This document shows, piece after piece, positions 36,226 through 45,707 of a DNA stretch of 64,000 nt. Location of the stretch: assembly GCA_004762125.1 (NCBI GenBank), contig SIHQ01000012.1:62001-126000 (forward strand). Reading direction: 5' to 3'. Position 1 is the stretch's first letter. Each line of letters begins with the position of its first letter. Both the position numbers and the translations under genes were made by a program. Below the pieces are notes generated by a model, which was not told the DNA's origin, did not search any database, and saw nothing but the letters and a program-made list of their open reading frames with translations. This DNA comes from Oceanospirillales bacterium (GTDB lineage: Bacteria; Pseudomonadota; Gammaproteobacteria; Pseudomonadales; Endozoicomonadaceae).

Positions 36226-38372
36226 GTCAGTTTGCCCTCTGCCAATGCCGCGATCACTTCGTCTCTAGGGCCGTCAGCAATTAGCTGACCCTGTTCAATC
36301 ACGATGATCCGGTCGACCAATTCCAGCATGCTGCTTTTGTAAGTGGACATGATCAGGGTTTTACCCGGTAGTAAGCCTTTCAGTTTTTCTTTAAACAGAT
36401 ACTCTGACAGGCTGTCCATGGCACTGCAGGGTTCATCAAATACCAATATGTCCGGGTTATTGAGAAGAGCTCTAGCCAGAGCAATAGCCTGACGTTGTCC
36501 GCCGGACAGGTTCGAACCCTGCTCAGCAACAGGCATATGAAGACCTTTCGGGTGTTCGTCGGTGATAGCGGTAACACCACTGAGTTGAGCTGCCGCCAGT
36601 ACTTCGGACTCTTCCGTATGGCCTGCTCCCAGGACAATGTTGTCCCAAACGGTACCAAAATAGAGTTGGGTGTCTTGATGGACATAACCGATTCGCTTTC
36701 TTAATTCCTGGCTGGATACCTGCCTGATATCGATCCCATTGATGCAGATTGAGCCAGTGTCAGGTTCATAGAAACGCATAAGAAGACGGTGGAGGGTGCT
36801 TTTGCCAGAGCCGGTGCGGCCAATAACAGCCACTTTTTCTCCTGCTTCAATTTTCAGGCTCAATGACTTAAGCGCAGGTTTGTGTTGGTTCGCATAGGAA
36901 AAACCGACTTGTTTGAATTCAAGGCTCTTTATCTGATCGGCTATCGGTATTGGCTTATTGTTGCTTCCCTGCTCGGTTTGCTGGCTCATTAACTGATCGA
37001 GGGCCAATAAAGCTGATTTTGCCTGATAGTAGCGGGTGGAAAGGCCGGTCAATTGAGTAATAGGGGACAGACAACGACCGGAGAGCATCACCGAGGCGAT
37101 AAGCCCACCCAAAGAGAGTTGCTGAGCAGCGATCAGGTAGACACCGGTGACAACGGTAGCAATGGTAACAAGTTGAATAATAAAGGCTGCAATACTGGCT
37201 GTAGAACTGGTCAGTAACCGGCTTTTTATTTCCCATCTGGAAATATGGTTGATCAGCGCTTCCCAGTTCCCTTGGAGTACACCCTCTGCTGATTTGGCTT
37301 TGATGCTCTCTATTCCGCAGAGAGCTTCAATTAATACGGCATTTTTCCGAGCACTGGCTCGCTGATTATTAGCGATGCAGGTTCTCAATGATGGCTGTAT
37401 GGCGAAGGAGTGAATCATCAGAATCACAATACCTATGAGAGGAATCAGCGCAAGTGGTCCCGCAAGGAGAGTGATAACCAATAGAATGAAGAGTGAGAAA
37501 GGCAAGTCAACCAGAGTGGCAATTGTCGTCGATGTGATGAACTCCCGAATGTAGTCAAACTCCTGAATGTGACGAGCAAAGGCTCCCACCGATGCAGGCC
37601 TTTGGTTCATTTTCTGGCCCAATACCTGCTCAAACATTTTTGCAGACAGCAAAATGTCAGATCTCTTACCGGCGATATCAATGAAGCGAGTACGAGCCAG
37701 TTTTAGCAGCAGATCGAACAAGTAGGCAAGCGCTGCACCTATAGCAAGAACCCAGAGGGTTTCAATCGCATTGTTGGGTACCACGCGATCATAGACGTTC
37801 ATCACAAACAGTGGGCTGATGATTGCGAACAGGTTGATGACTACTGATGCTAGAAGTACATCACGATAGATCGCTTTGGAGCGGAGCAGGGTACTCCAGA
37901 ACCAATGTTTTTCAGGCTGAGGCAGAAATTCAGGGCTTCGATGATCAAAGCTGGTCTGTTTTTTAATAAACAGGCAGTGACCGGAGTAATTTTCTTTGAG
38001 TTGCTCAAAGCTTATTTCAACGGTTCCCTCTTCTGCCGACTGATAAATTTTGGCGGATTCTCGAGACAGATTTAGCTCTTTAATGAGGCAGGCCTGATTG
38101 TTTTCCATGACCATAATCACGGGCAGAACCTGGGTATCCAGATGTTCCAGCTTAATGTCATGGAATTGTGCAGTCAGTCCAGCTCGTTCACACGCCCGAA
38201 TAAAGAGTGGAGGATTCAGGTCGCCGTTTACCAGAGGTAATCCAGCGGTCAGGAATTCAACGGATGTCGATATTTGATAGTAACGACAGAGCTCCAGTAG
38301 ACAGGCAGTAAAGCCGGGGGAGTTGTTTGTTGAGGTCTGGGCTTCGTCTGCTGAGCCCTGTTGAGAGATCAT
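36222..38372 (-). CDS. Type I secretion ABC transporter (LapB/RtxB-like)
   Basis: 716 residues in three parts. An N-terminal C39-like domain (about 15-150) lacks the catalytic Cys, as in RTX exporters where it binds rather than cuts the substrate. A six-helix membrane domain (about 165-440) follows. The ATPase has Walker A GRTGSGKST, signature LSGGQRQAIALARALL and Walker B ILVFDEPCSAMD. It exports a large protein in one step with the HlyD-type adaptor that follows. The family exports RTX adhesins or toxins; none is visible nearby. Confidence 0.92.
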   Translation of the reverse strand: MISQQGSADEAQTSTNNSPGFTACLLELCRYYQISTSVEFLTAGLPLVNGDLNPPLFIRACERAGLTAQFHDIKLEHLDTQVLPVIMVMENNQACLIKELNLSRESAKIYQSAEEGTVEISFEQLKENYSGHCLFIKKQTSFDHRSPEFLPQPEKHWFWSTLLRSKAIYRDVLLASVVINLFAIISPLFVMNVYDRVVPNNAIETLWVLAIGAALAYLFDLLLKLARTRFIDIAGKRSDILLSAKMFEQVLGQKMNQRPASVGAFARHIQEFDYIREFITSTTIATLVDLPFSLFILLVITLLAGPLALIPLIGIVILMIHSFAIQPSLRTCIANNQRASARKNAVLIEALCGIESIKAKSAEGVLQGNWEALINHISRWEIKSRLLTSSTASIAAFIIQLVTIATVVTGVYLIAAQQLSLGGLIASVMLSGRCLSPITQLTGLSTRYYQAKSALLALDQLMSQQTEQGSNNKPIPIADQIKSLEFKQVGFSYANQHKPALKSLSLKIEAGEKVAVIGRTGSGKSTLHRLLMRFYEPDTGSICINGIDIRQVSSQELRKRIGYVHQDTQLYFGTVWDNIVLGAGHTEESEVLAAAQLSGVTAITDEHPKGLHMPVAEQGSNLSGGQRQAIALARALLNNPDILVFDEPCSAMDSLSEYLFKEKLKGLLPGKTLIMSTYKSSMLELVDRIIVIEQGQLIADGPRDEVIAALAEGKLT

Positions 38373-38632
38373 AGCCAGTTATTACCTGCCATTTAATTAT
38401 TGTTTTTGTTAGCAATGACTTTTTTTGGGACATTTGTTCAAACTCGAACGGTCCCATTAAGCGTGAAGCTATCTAGTAGTAAGCTTTCTGGTGAAGTGAA
38501 GTAAATATAGATTTAAATTGATATTTTGCAATTTGAATGAGGATATTGAGGTACTTTGGAGGGATGTAAACGAACAGAATTAGGAAAGAACTGCAGTACC
38601 TGAAAGAAGTGCTGCAGCTGTATGCGAAGGGC

Positions 38633-39493
38633 TTACTGCTCCAGTTCCCGCTCCAGAGGTATCATATGATGCTTTGACTGAACGGCCAGCAGGTCACATT
38701 CGATGTGGCGAGTTAACTGCTCAGCGGTATTGCCCAGAGTGACGGCAGATAGGCCGGTTCTGGCATGAGTACCCATAATCAACAATTCAATGCCCAGCTC
38801 TTTAGCTAAAGATGGGATCATGGTTTCAGCTGGGCTAGGGCGAACATGAATATTCTCAACACCGACGCCATAATCATTGGCAAAGAAAGAACAGTTTCCT
38901 TGATAATGTTCACGATCTGTCTTGCCGTCCAGGTGGTTCTGGGTTGCGAGCATTACGGTAGGGTAAGCGGTTGCCATATGCAGTTTTCCTGCAAAAGGCT
39001 GGCTGACAGCTTGAGCGTTTTTCATAATGGCCATATTTAGCAGTTGATGCTCGGCGTCATCCGGATCTGCATTGATGGTGGCCAGCATATTCTGCTCGGT
39101 ATAAGGACGATCGTGTTTCACCAGCAGTACAGGTACCCGGCATTTCCGCATTAACGTCCAGTCAACAGGTGTCTTCAAGGTTTTCTCCAGAAAACTTTCC
39201 GGTTGATGATCCTTGATAACGATGTGACACCGCTCTGTCTGACGAACGTGGATGATGGTCTCAATCACATTATTGCGCCATGTTTCATGACAGCTGCTTT
39301 CAATTCCAGCGGCTTCGGCTTCACGGCCAATTACCAACAGCCGTTCCATGGACTCTGCATTTGGTTTCGGGTTAGCTGCCAGAATATGCAGGCTGGAATC
39401 CGTTGCTTTAGCGATTTGAATGGCCCGATTTAGTGCAAGATGCTGCTCTTTACGGGTGTCTACCACAGCGAGAATCCGTCTCACTCCATACAT
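38633..39493 (-). CDS. Tandem universal stress protein (UspE-like)
   Basis: 286 residues made of two Usp domains. The first starts RRILAVVDTRKEQHLALNRA; the second ends with IELLIMGTHARTGLSAVTLGNTAE, where the G-x2-G-x9-G-x-S/T-type ATP loop is only partly kept (TLGNTAEQL). The length and double-domain order match UspE. The family helps survival under starvation and envelope stress. The gene stands alone. The 260 bases upstream of the ABC gene (38373-38632) hold only a CTGCAG-flanked short inverted repeat. Confidence 0.82.
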   Translation of the reverse strand: MYGVRRILAVVDTRKEQHLALNRAIQIAKATDSSLHILAANPKPNAESMERLLVIGREAEAAGIESSCHETWRNNVIETIIHVRQTERCHIVIKDHQPESFLEKTLKTPVDWTLMRKCRVPVLLVKHDRPYTEQNMLATINADPDDAEHQLLNMAIMKNAQAVSQPFAGKLHMATAYPTVMLATQNHLDGKTDREHYQGNCSFFANDYGVGVENIHVRPSPAETMIPSLAKELGIELLIMGTHARTGLSAVTLGNTAEQLTRHIECDLLAVQSKHHMIPLERELEQ

Positions 39494-39703
39494 GATCAGC
39501 TCCTTTATCTTTCGATGGTCTAAAGTCAGTTTGCTTTATTGTTGAGTGTTATTACTGCTCTGACTTCATCCTACTTAAAGCATGTTCAGTAAAAATTGAT
39601 CTGGATCAAGCTATAGGGAAGGGGAAGAGGAATGACAGCTATTTTGCGACAAGGTAAGGTTAGCGCCATAAAGTAATTTACCTATTTGAGCTGAGATATC
39701 TGA

Positions 39704-40384
39704 ATGACTGATAAAAGCCTGGCAGAAATGTTTCCCGAGCTGGTGGCTTTTCTGCCTTGTGAAACCCCTGATGAATGGATTAACGAAGCAAGTAAGCCTG
39801 AGTATCTGGATATTATTCTTATTGATCATGCTAACAATGAATTGAAGGCCGCCAGTGCAGCTCAGTCATTGATTCTTCGTTATAAAGAAGGTGTGAAAGT
39901 GACTGGGAAGAAACGCACTCCCTGTAATGTCGATCTACTGAATAAGATGTCTCGTTTGGCTCGAGAGGAGCTTAGGCATTTTGAGCAAGTTCTGGCTCTC
40001 ATGACACAGCGCAACATTGAATACACCACAGTATCTGCTTCTCGCTATGCCAGCCGTCTATTAAAGCATGCAAGAACGTGGGAGCCGGCCAAGTTGGTCG
40101 ACACTCTGATTATTGGTGCTTATATCGAAGCTCGTTCCTGTGAGCGTTTTCACAAATTGGCGCCTTATCTGGACGAAGAACTGGGTAAGTTCTATATGTC
40201 ACTGTTGAAATCAGAAGGAAGGCATTTCAGCGACTATTTGTCTCTTGCTCAGGAAATAAGTGATGAGCCTATTGAAGAACGCGTTGCACTGTTCTGTGAG
40301 ATTGAAAAAGAAACGGTAGAAGCACCGGATGATAAATTCCGTTTTCACAGTGGTGTTCCGGTAAAAACACCTGAGGCTGCGTAA
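39704..40384 (+). CDS. miaE: tRNA 2-methylthio-N6-isopentenyladenosine hydroxylase
   Basis: 226 residues of a ferritin-like di-iron protein. The metal ligands are seen in two E-x-x-H motifs: REELRHFEQV near residue 92 and SEGRHFSDYL near residue 173, with Glu in IEARSCERFHKL between them. This is MiaE, which hydroxylates ms2i6A37 in tRNA using oxygen. The C-terminus ends FRFHSGVPV. Single-gene unit. Confidence 0.92.
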   Translation: MTDKSLAEMFPELVAFLPCETPDEWINEASKPEYLDIILIDHANNELKAASAAQSLILRYKEGVKVTGKKRTPCNVDLLNKMSRLAREELRHFEQVLALMTQRNIEYTTVSASRYASRLLKHARTWEPAKLVDTLIIGAYIEARSCERFHKLAPYLDEELGKFYMSLLKSEGRHFSDYLSLAQEISDEPIEERVALFCEIEKETVEAPDDKFRFHSGVPVKTPEAA

Positions 40385-40687
40385 TTCGTCAGAGACATTC
40401 TATTAAGTGTGTGTGGCAACCCTCTGATAATTAAGTATTATTACAATTGCGTACTGATCGACCGATATGTGATAAATAGCTTATCGCTGAACGGGTTTGA
40501 TCAAGGTCTTGTTCTGGTCTGACCGGCTGGAACAAGTCTGTGAAGTTGTATTATTGTTGCCTTCACTAGCGTTCGCTCCCTTATCCCGGGAGATGACACC
40601 TTCCTTCTTCCGAGCCCTCCCGTGACATGTCTGGTAACAGCGTCTTTGTCCTGTTGCCATGTTGTAATGCCACCTGAGGTAGTGTCT
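40385..40687 (+). promoter_or_regulatory. Upstream region of brnQ
   Basis: About 300 bases between miaE and brnQ. A hairpin TCCC / GGGA with flanking C-G pair (40576-40592) is present without a T-run. No leader peptide rich in branched-chain residues was convincing. Confidence 0.3.
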
Positions 40688-42022
40688 TTGTCTGTTAAAC
40701 CTTTCTCTTTGAAATCTTCTGATGTTCTTGCTGTAGGCTTGATGACCTTCGCCCTGTTTCTGGGTGCAGGTAATATGATTTTCCCCCCTATTCTGGGTCA
40801 GCAGGCTGGCAGTGAACTGATTCCAGCTCTGGCTGGCTTTCTTCTGACTGGTGTTGGTCTGCCTCTGCTAGGCGTTGTGGCTGCAGCTCGTCTGGGTGGG
40901 GGACTGGATCGATTCACTCAGGATCTGCCCAAAGGTGTGGCGCTGGTTACTGGTATCGTCCTCTACTTGGCCATAGGTCCTCTGTTCGCTGCGCCTCGAA
41001 CCGGTATTGTTGCCTATGAAATGGGCATTGCTCCGTTTCTGGCAGATGGCGTTAGTGCTCTAAGCTATTTCAGCGTTGCCTTCTTTGCTGTTGTGTTGGT
41101 TCTGGCTCTGAATCCGGGCAAACTGATTGACCTGATTGGCAAGCTGATCACTCCAATGCTGGTACTGGTTCTTCTGGCTATTGGCTTGGGCGTGTTCCTG
41201 TTCCCTCTTGGTGAAATTCGCGCTACTTCCGATATGACGTCACCGTTGATAAAGGGTTTCAAGGAAGGGTATCAAACCATGGACACACTGGGTGCTCTGG
41301 TCTTTGGTATTGTGATTATCTCTAGTTTGCGTCAGCGAGGTGTGACGGATAAGAAGCTGATCACCCGTTACACTATTCAGGCAGGACTGATTGCAGCGGT
41401 GGGCCTTTGTCTGGTGTATATGACTCTGGGTTATCTCGGCGCTACCAGCTTTGAAGTGGCTCCAGAAGCCACTAATGGTGCAGAAATTCTGACAGCTTAT
41501 GTGTATGCCAGCTTCGGGCAGGCGGGCCTGATTGCTCTGGCGCTCTGTATTGTTCTGGCTTGCCTGACCACAGCAGTAGGCTTGATGACGGCCTGTGGTG
41601 AATACTTCTCAAAGGTGGTGCCGTTTGTCAGCTATCGCACCTGGGTGATTGGTTCCACTTTGATCAGTGCACTGATTGCCAATGTTGGTCTGAATGAGTT
41701 GCTGTCTTTGACGATTCCGGCGTTATATGCGATCTACCCTGTGGCTATCAGTTTGATTCTGCTTTGTCTGGTGCGTGAACGTCTTTCTAATCCGGGTCGT
41801 ATCTTTATGTTCACGTTATTGCCGGTAGCCGCAGTGGGTCTGACAGATGGGCTGGTAGCGGGTCAGATCGAAGCGATTGCTCCCGTGGCCAATTTACTGG
41901 ATCAATTGCCGCTAGCTGAGCATGATCTGGGTTGGATTCTTCCTGGTGTTCTTGGTTTTGTTACGGCGTTACTGCCACTAGGCCGGGAACGACAGAATGC
42001 TGCTGAGTCAGCTACTGCTTGA
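40688..42022 (+). CDS. brnQ: Branched-chain amino acid carrier BrnQ
   Basis: About 444 residues and 12 membrane segments of the LIVCS family. Landmarks: TFALFLGAGNMIFPPILGQQAG near the start, then TAVGLMTACGEYF, then SLTIPALYAIYPVAISLIL. It imports Leu, Ile and Val with sodium. The TTG at 40688 is chosen because TGAGGT lies seven bases upstream and it gives the normal BrnQ N-terminus; the frame is open to a GTG at 40622. Confidence 0.92.
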   Translation: MSVKPFSLKSSDVLAVGLMTFALFLGAGNMIFPPILGQQAGSELIPALAGFLLTGVGLPLLGVVAAARLGGGLDRFTQDLPKGVALVTGIVLYLAIGPLFAAPRTGIVAYEMGIAPFLADGVSALSYFSVAFFAVVLVLALNPGKLIDLIGKLITPMLVLVLLAIGLGVFLFPLGEIRATSDMTSPLIKGFKEGYQTMDTLGALVFGIVIISSLRQRGVTDKKLITRYTIQAGLIAAVGLCLVYMTLGYLGATSFEVAPEATNGAEILTAYVYASFGQAGLIALALCIVLACLTTAVGLMTACGEYFSKVVPFVSYRTWVIGSTLISALIANVGLNELLSLTIPALYAIYPVAISLILLCLVRERLSNPGRIFMFTLLPVAAVGLTDGLVAGQIEAIAPVANLLDQLPLAEHDLGWILPGVLGFVTALLPLGRERQNAAESATA

Positions 42023-42040
42023 TCTTATTTCGTAGATGAA

Positions 42041-42085
42041 AAAAATGCCCTGGCCATTGTTTCATGCAGTGGTCGGGGCATTTTT
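42041..42085. terminator. Strong terminator between brnQ and lpxH
   Basis: A 19-bp stem with G-T pairs (AAAAATGCCC...GGGGCATTTTT) and a seven-base loop; A-run and T-run on either side make it bidirectional. Confidence 0.88.
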
Positions 42086-42102
42086 GTTTTTGAGCGAAAG
42101 TC

Positions 42103-42834
42103 TTAATCTGGAATAATGGGAAAAGAGTTAAGTTGTAGTTGGTCATTTTCAGTGGTCAGTTCCCATCCAAGTGTGTCCCAATCCCCGAGAACAATACGTT
42201 GACCTTTTCCCTGAGACAATTCAACCTCGTGAACTTTCGGCCTGTGAGTATGTCCATGGATAAGCGTTCCGACGTTATTTTTATTCATAAATTCTATTAC
42301 AGCAGAGGGAGTTACATCCATAATCTCAAGTGATTTATAGCTTTTGGCTTTACGGCTCTTCTCTCTGATTTTACGGGCCAGATTTTTTCTGTAACTCAAA
42401 GGCGTCATGCGCAGTAGAAACATCACCAGCGGGTTGCGAATGATTTTTCGGTATCGGAGGTATTGCTGATCCTCGGTGCAAAGCAGGTCGCCATGCATCA
42501 ATAGAACCTTTTCTTTATTGAGCTCGACAGTGCAGGGGTCTTTCAGCCAGATAGCACCGGTTTGCTTCAAAAATTGTCGGCCAATAGCAAAATCACGATT
42601 GCCCGGCATCAGGTAAACCTTTCGACCGGAATCTGTGTATTGCTTGAGCAGATTGGCGACATTGTGATGAAAGGGTTCCATGGCATCATCGCCGACCCAG
42701 TATTCGAAAAAGTCACCGAGAATATAAAGGTCGTCGGCCTTCAGGGCCTGATGCTCCATATAAGACACAAACGCCCGGAAAATATCCGGGCGCTCGGGTG
42801 TTAAATGCAGGTCGGAAATAAACGCTGCAGTCAT
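42103..42834 (-). CDS. lpxH: UDP-2,3-diacylglucosamine diphosphatase LpxH
   Basis: 243 residues of the calcineurin-like metallophosphatase fold. Metal motifs: FISDLHLTPERP, ILGDFFEYWVGDD, MPGNRDF, LLMHGDLLCTED and LIHGHTHRPKVH. It hydrolyses UDP-2,3-diacylglucosamine to lipid X in lipid A synthesis. The gene follows ppiB with a four-base gap, as in E. coli (ppiB-lpxH). Confidence 0.95.
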   Translation of the reverse strand: MTAAFISDLHLTPERPDIFRAFVSYMEHQALKADDLYILGDFFEYWVGDDAMEPFHHNVANLLKQYTDSGRKVYLMPGNRDFAIGRQFLKQTGAIWLKDPCTVELNKEKVLLMHGDLLCTEDQQYLRYRKIIRNPLVMFLLRMTPLSYRKNLARKIREKSRKAKSYKSLEIMDVTPSAVIEFMNKNNVGTLIHGHTHRPKVHEVELSQGKGQRIVLGDWDTLGWELTTENDQLQLNSFPIIPD

Positions 42835-42838
42835 TCAA

Positions 42839-43330
42839 TCACACCAGTTCTGCAGACTCGATGATTACGTCTTCAACCGGCACGTCCTGATGGCCTGCAC
42901 GGAAGGTAGTCTTCACGGCCTTCATCTTGTTGACCACGTCCATGCCAGCACTGACTTTACCAAATACACAATAGCCCCAGCCATCCGGTGTCTCGGAGGT
43001 GTGGTTCAGGAAGGTGTTGTTGGATATGTTGATGAAAAACTGACTGGAAGCGGAATGCGGATCCATCGTACGAGCCATGGCAATAGTGCCCAGTTCGTTC
43101 TTCAGACCATTGTTAGCTTCGTTTTTAACAGACGCCTTAGAGGACTTCTGTACCATACCGGGTTCAAAACCACCGCCCTGAACCATGAAACCATCGATAA
43201 TGCGATGAAAAATAGTGCCGTTGAAATGGCCGCTTTTCACATACTCGATAAAATTGGCCGCTGTTTTAGGTGCTTTTTCAGCATCCAGTTCCAGTTTGAT
43301 GTCGCCAAAGTTAGTGTGCAGTACAACCAT
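42839..43330 (-). CDS. ppiB: Peptidyl-prolyl cis-trans isomerase B (cyclophilin)
   Basis: 163 residues, cytoplasmic (no signal peptide). Cyclophilin active site: [13 protein letters not shown], with the catalytic Arg, and [21 protein letters not shown]. It speeds proline isomerisation during folding. It heads the ppiB-lpxH unit. Confidence 0.95.
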   Translation of the reverse strand: MVVLHTNFGDIKLELDAEKAPKTAANFIEYVKSGHFNGTIFHRIIDGFMVQGGGFEPGMVQKSSKASVKNEANNGLKNELGTIAMARTMDPHSASSQFFINISNNTFLNHTSETPDGWGYCVFGKVSAGMDVVNKMKAVKTTFRAGHQDVPVEDVIIESAELV

Positions 43331-43489
43331 GGGGGTTATGTCCTGTGCTAGGTCAAATTGACTTGATAATGATGAGAGTGATTATTTTAGGTCTATCCGA
43401 AGACCATGTAAAAAGATGCTTATCTTACTGGGCTTTGGAGTGGGGTTCTATACTTGCCTGTCAGAATAAAAACTATTCAGGAGTCAGTG

Positions 43490-43759
43490 GTGCTAAAGAA
43501 AGCCGTCGTTGCGAAATTTTGTCTTCTATTACAGTTATTTAGTCAAACTTCGTTAGCGGCTGAGCAAGATGGTAGTAGCTACATCTTTCCAGGTTATAAG
43601 TTAGTCATGCACTAGCTGCCAGAGACCTCTGAAGTTCAGGACAATCATGGATCAAAACTATGTTGGCAGCGGACAGATGGATAGATGTTCAATTATGGAG
43701 AACCTACCTGCAATGCTTTATTGGAGCTAAAGCAGTGGTTATCATGTTCAAGACTATGA
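43490..43759 (+). pseudogene. Remnant of a secreted protein gene with two in-frame amber codons
   Basis: A GTG at 43490 preceded by AGGAG opens a signal-peptide-like start (MLKKAVVAKFCLLLQLFSQ, then TSLAAEQDGSSYIFPGYK). The frame meets TAG at 43613 and TAG at 43682, then ends at TGA at 43757, yet between and after the stops the sequence still looks coding (MFNYGEPTCNALLELKQWL). I do not recognise the protein. It is best read as a decayed gene. The flanking parts of 43331-43877 contain no other gene. Confidence 0.5.
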
Positions 43760-43889
43760 AATAAAGCGATTTACGTGACTCATGATTTTACCTGTTTTCC
43801 AGTAAGTGGTACTCTTCATCGTTTGTAAATAGATCTTTGATCCTGCCTGTCCGGGCAGAGATTGTTTTCTCTTCAAGATGCCGGTTGCA

Positions 43890-45587
43890 ATGAGCACAAC
43901 AGACACGTCAACAAAGATTGAATCCAGCAAACCCATGAACTTTTTAGAGCAGATCATCGAGAAAGATCTGGCTGAAGGTAAGGTTCTGTCGATTCAGACT
44001 CGTTTTCCGCCAGAGCCTAACGGCTTTTTACACATTGGTCATGCTACCTCTATCTGCTTGAACTTCGGTTTGGCTGAGAGATTCAACGGCCAATGTAACC
44101 TACGTTTCGACGATACCAATCCTGAGAAGGAAGAACAGATATACGTTGATGCTATTCAGGAAGATGTGAAATGGTTAGGTTTTGAGTGGAGTGGCGAAAT
44201 TCGCTACGCTTCCAGCTACTTTGGTCAGTTCTACGACTGGGCGGTCTACCTGATCAGGGAAGGCAAAGCTTATGTTGATCATCAGGATGCGGAGTCCATG
44301 GCTCGCAATCGTGGCGATTTCAACACGCCAGGTGTTGAGACCGAATGCCGCAAGCGTTCCGTGGAAGAAAATCTGGCTGAATTTGAAAAAATGCGTGCCG
44401 GTGAATACGAAGAAGGACAGGTCAGTCTGAGAGCGAAAATTGACCTGAAGAACCCGAATATGAACATGCGGGATCCCATCCTTTACCGTGTCCGCAAAGT
44501 TTCTCATCACCAGACAGGTGACAAATGGTGCATCTACCCAAGCTATGATTTTGCTCATGGTCAGGAAGACGCTATTGAAGGTGTGACTCACTCCATTTGT
44601 ACTCTGGAGTTCCAGGATCACCGTCCACTGTATGAGTGGTTTGTTGAAAACCTGCCGGTGCCTTCCAAGCCCCGTCAGTTCGAGTTCGCCCGTACCAACA
44701 TCAACTACACCGTTACCAGTAAACGGAAGCTGAAGAAGCTGGTGGATGACAATCGGGTAACCGGTTGGGACGATCCTCGCATGCCAACCGTTTCGGGTAT
44801 GCGTCGCCGTGGTTATACTGCAATGTCCATTCGCAAATTCTCCGACATGGTCGGCGTGAGTCGTTCCGATGGCATTGCAGATGTATCCATGCTGGAACAC
44901 GCGATTCGTGATGACCTGAATCAGAACGCGGCTCGTGCCATGGCCGTACTAAATCCACTGAAAGTCGTGATTACTAATCTGCCTGAAGGTGAAGTTCAGG
45001 AGATGACAGCGCCAGCTCATCCTAATAAGCCTGAATTGGGTGAGCGCATACTGCCATTTACCCGTGAACTCTATATCGATCGTGCTGACTTCAATGAGGA
45101 TAATTCTCTGTCCCGTAAGAAGTTCAAACGTTTGGTGACTGATGAGTTTGTTCGTCTGCGCAGTACTTATGTGCTCAAACACGAAGAAACCATCAAGGAT
45201 GCTAACGGTGAAATTGTAGAGCTGCACTGCAGTTACATTCCCGGTACGGTTGGCGAGAACCCACCAGAAGGCGTTCGTCCTCGTGGTGTTATTCATTGGG
45301 TGTCGGCTACTGAAGGTCAGGAAGCTGAGCTACGGATGTACGACCGTCTGTTCACTCATGAGGCACCGGATAAGGGCGATGAAGATTTTATGGATCATAT
45401 CAACCCGGAATCCATGAAAGTGCAAACAGCCTGGATTGAACCGTCATTGGTGAAGGCAGTCGGTGAGAGTCGTTTTCAGTTTGAAAGGGAAGGTTACTTT
45501 GTTGCGGATCGTTATGATCACTCAGCAGAGACTCCGGTTTTCAACCTGACCATTGGCCTGAAAGATACCTGGGCAAAGAAGGTCTGA
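43890..45587 (+). CDS. glnS: Glutaminyl-tRNA synthetase
   Basis: 565 residues. Class I signature: RFPPEPNGFLHIGHATSICL (HIGH motif) and VTSKRKLKKLV in place of the KMSKS loop. FDDTNPEKEEQIYVDAI and the C-terminal anticodon-binding beta barrels match GlnRS. It charges tRNA-Gln. Neither the ATG at 43890 nor the one at 43878 has a good ribosome-binding site; 43890 gives the more usual N-terminus. It is followed by cysS, as in several relatives. Confidence 0.95.
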   Translation: MSTTDTSTKIESSKPMNFLEQIIEKDLAEGKVLSIQTRFPPEPNGFLHIGHATSICLNFGLAERFNGQCNLRFDDTNPEKEEQIYVDAIQEDVKWLGFEWSGEIRYASSYFGQFYDWAVYLIREGKAYVDHQDAESMARNRGDFNTPGVETECRKRSVEENLAEFEKMRAGEYEEGQVSLRAKIDLKNPNMNMRDPILYRVRKVSHHQTGDKWCIYPSYDFAHGQEDAIEGVTHSICTLEFQDHRPLYEWFVENLPVPSKPRQFEFARTNINYTVTSKRKLKKLVDDNRVTGWDDPRMPTVSGMRRRGYTAMSIRKFSDMVGVSRSDGIADVSMLEHAIRDDLNQNAARAMAVLNPLKVVITNLPEGEVQEMTAPAHPNKPELGERILPFTRELYIDRADFNEDNSLSRKKFKRLVTDEFVRLRSTYVLKHEETIKDANGEIVELHCSYIPGTVGENPPEGVRPRGVIHWVSATEGQEAELRMYDRLFTHEAPDKGDEDFMDHINPESMKVQTAWIEPSLVKAVGESRFQFEREGYFVADRYDHSAETPVFNLTIGLKDTWAKKV

Positions 45588-45707
45588 ATGACCACTATTC
45601 ACACTTTTGAATAGTTATTCGCTAGCAGGATTGAAATAAATCTCTCTATTCATTCCCCGAATGAGTAGAGAGAAGAAGCCTTAATAAAGGGCTACAGGAT
45701 ATTGAAA

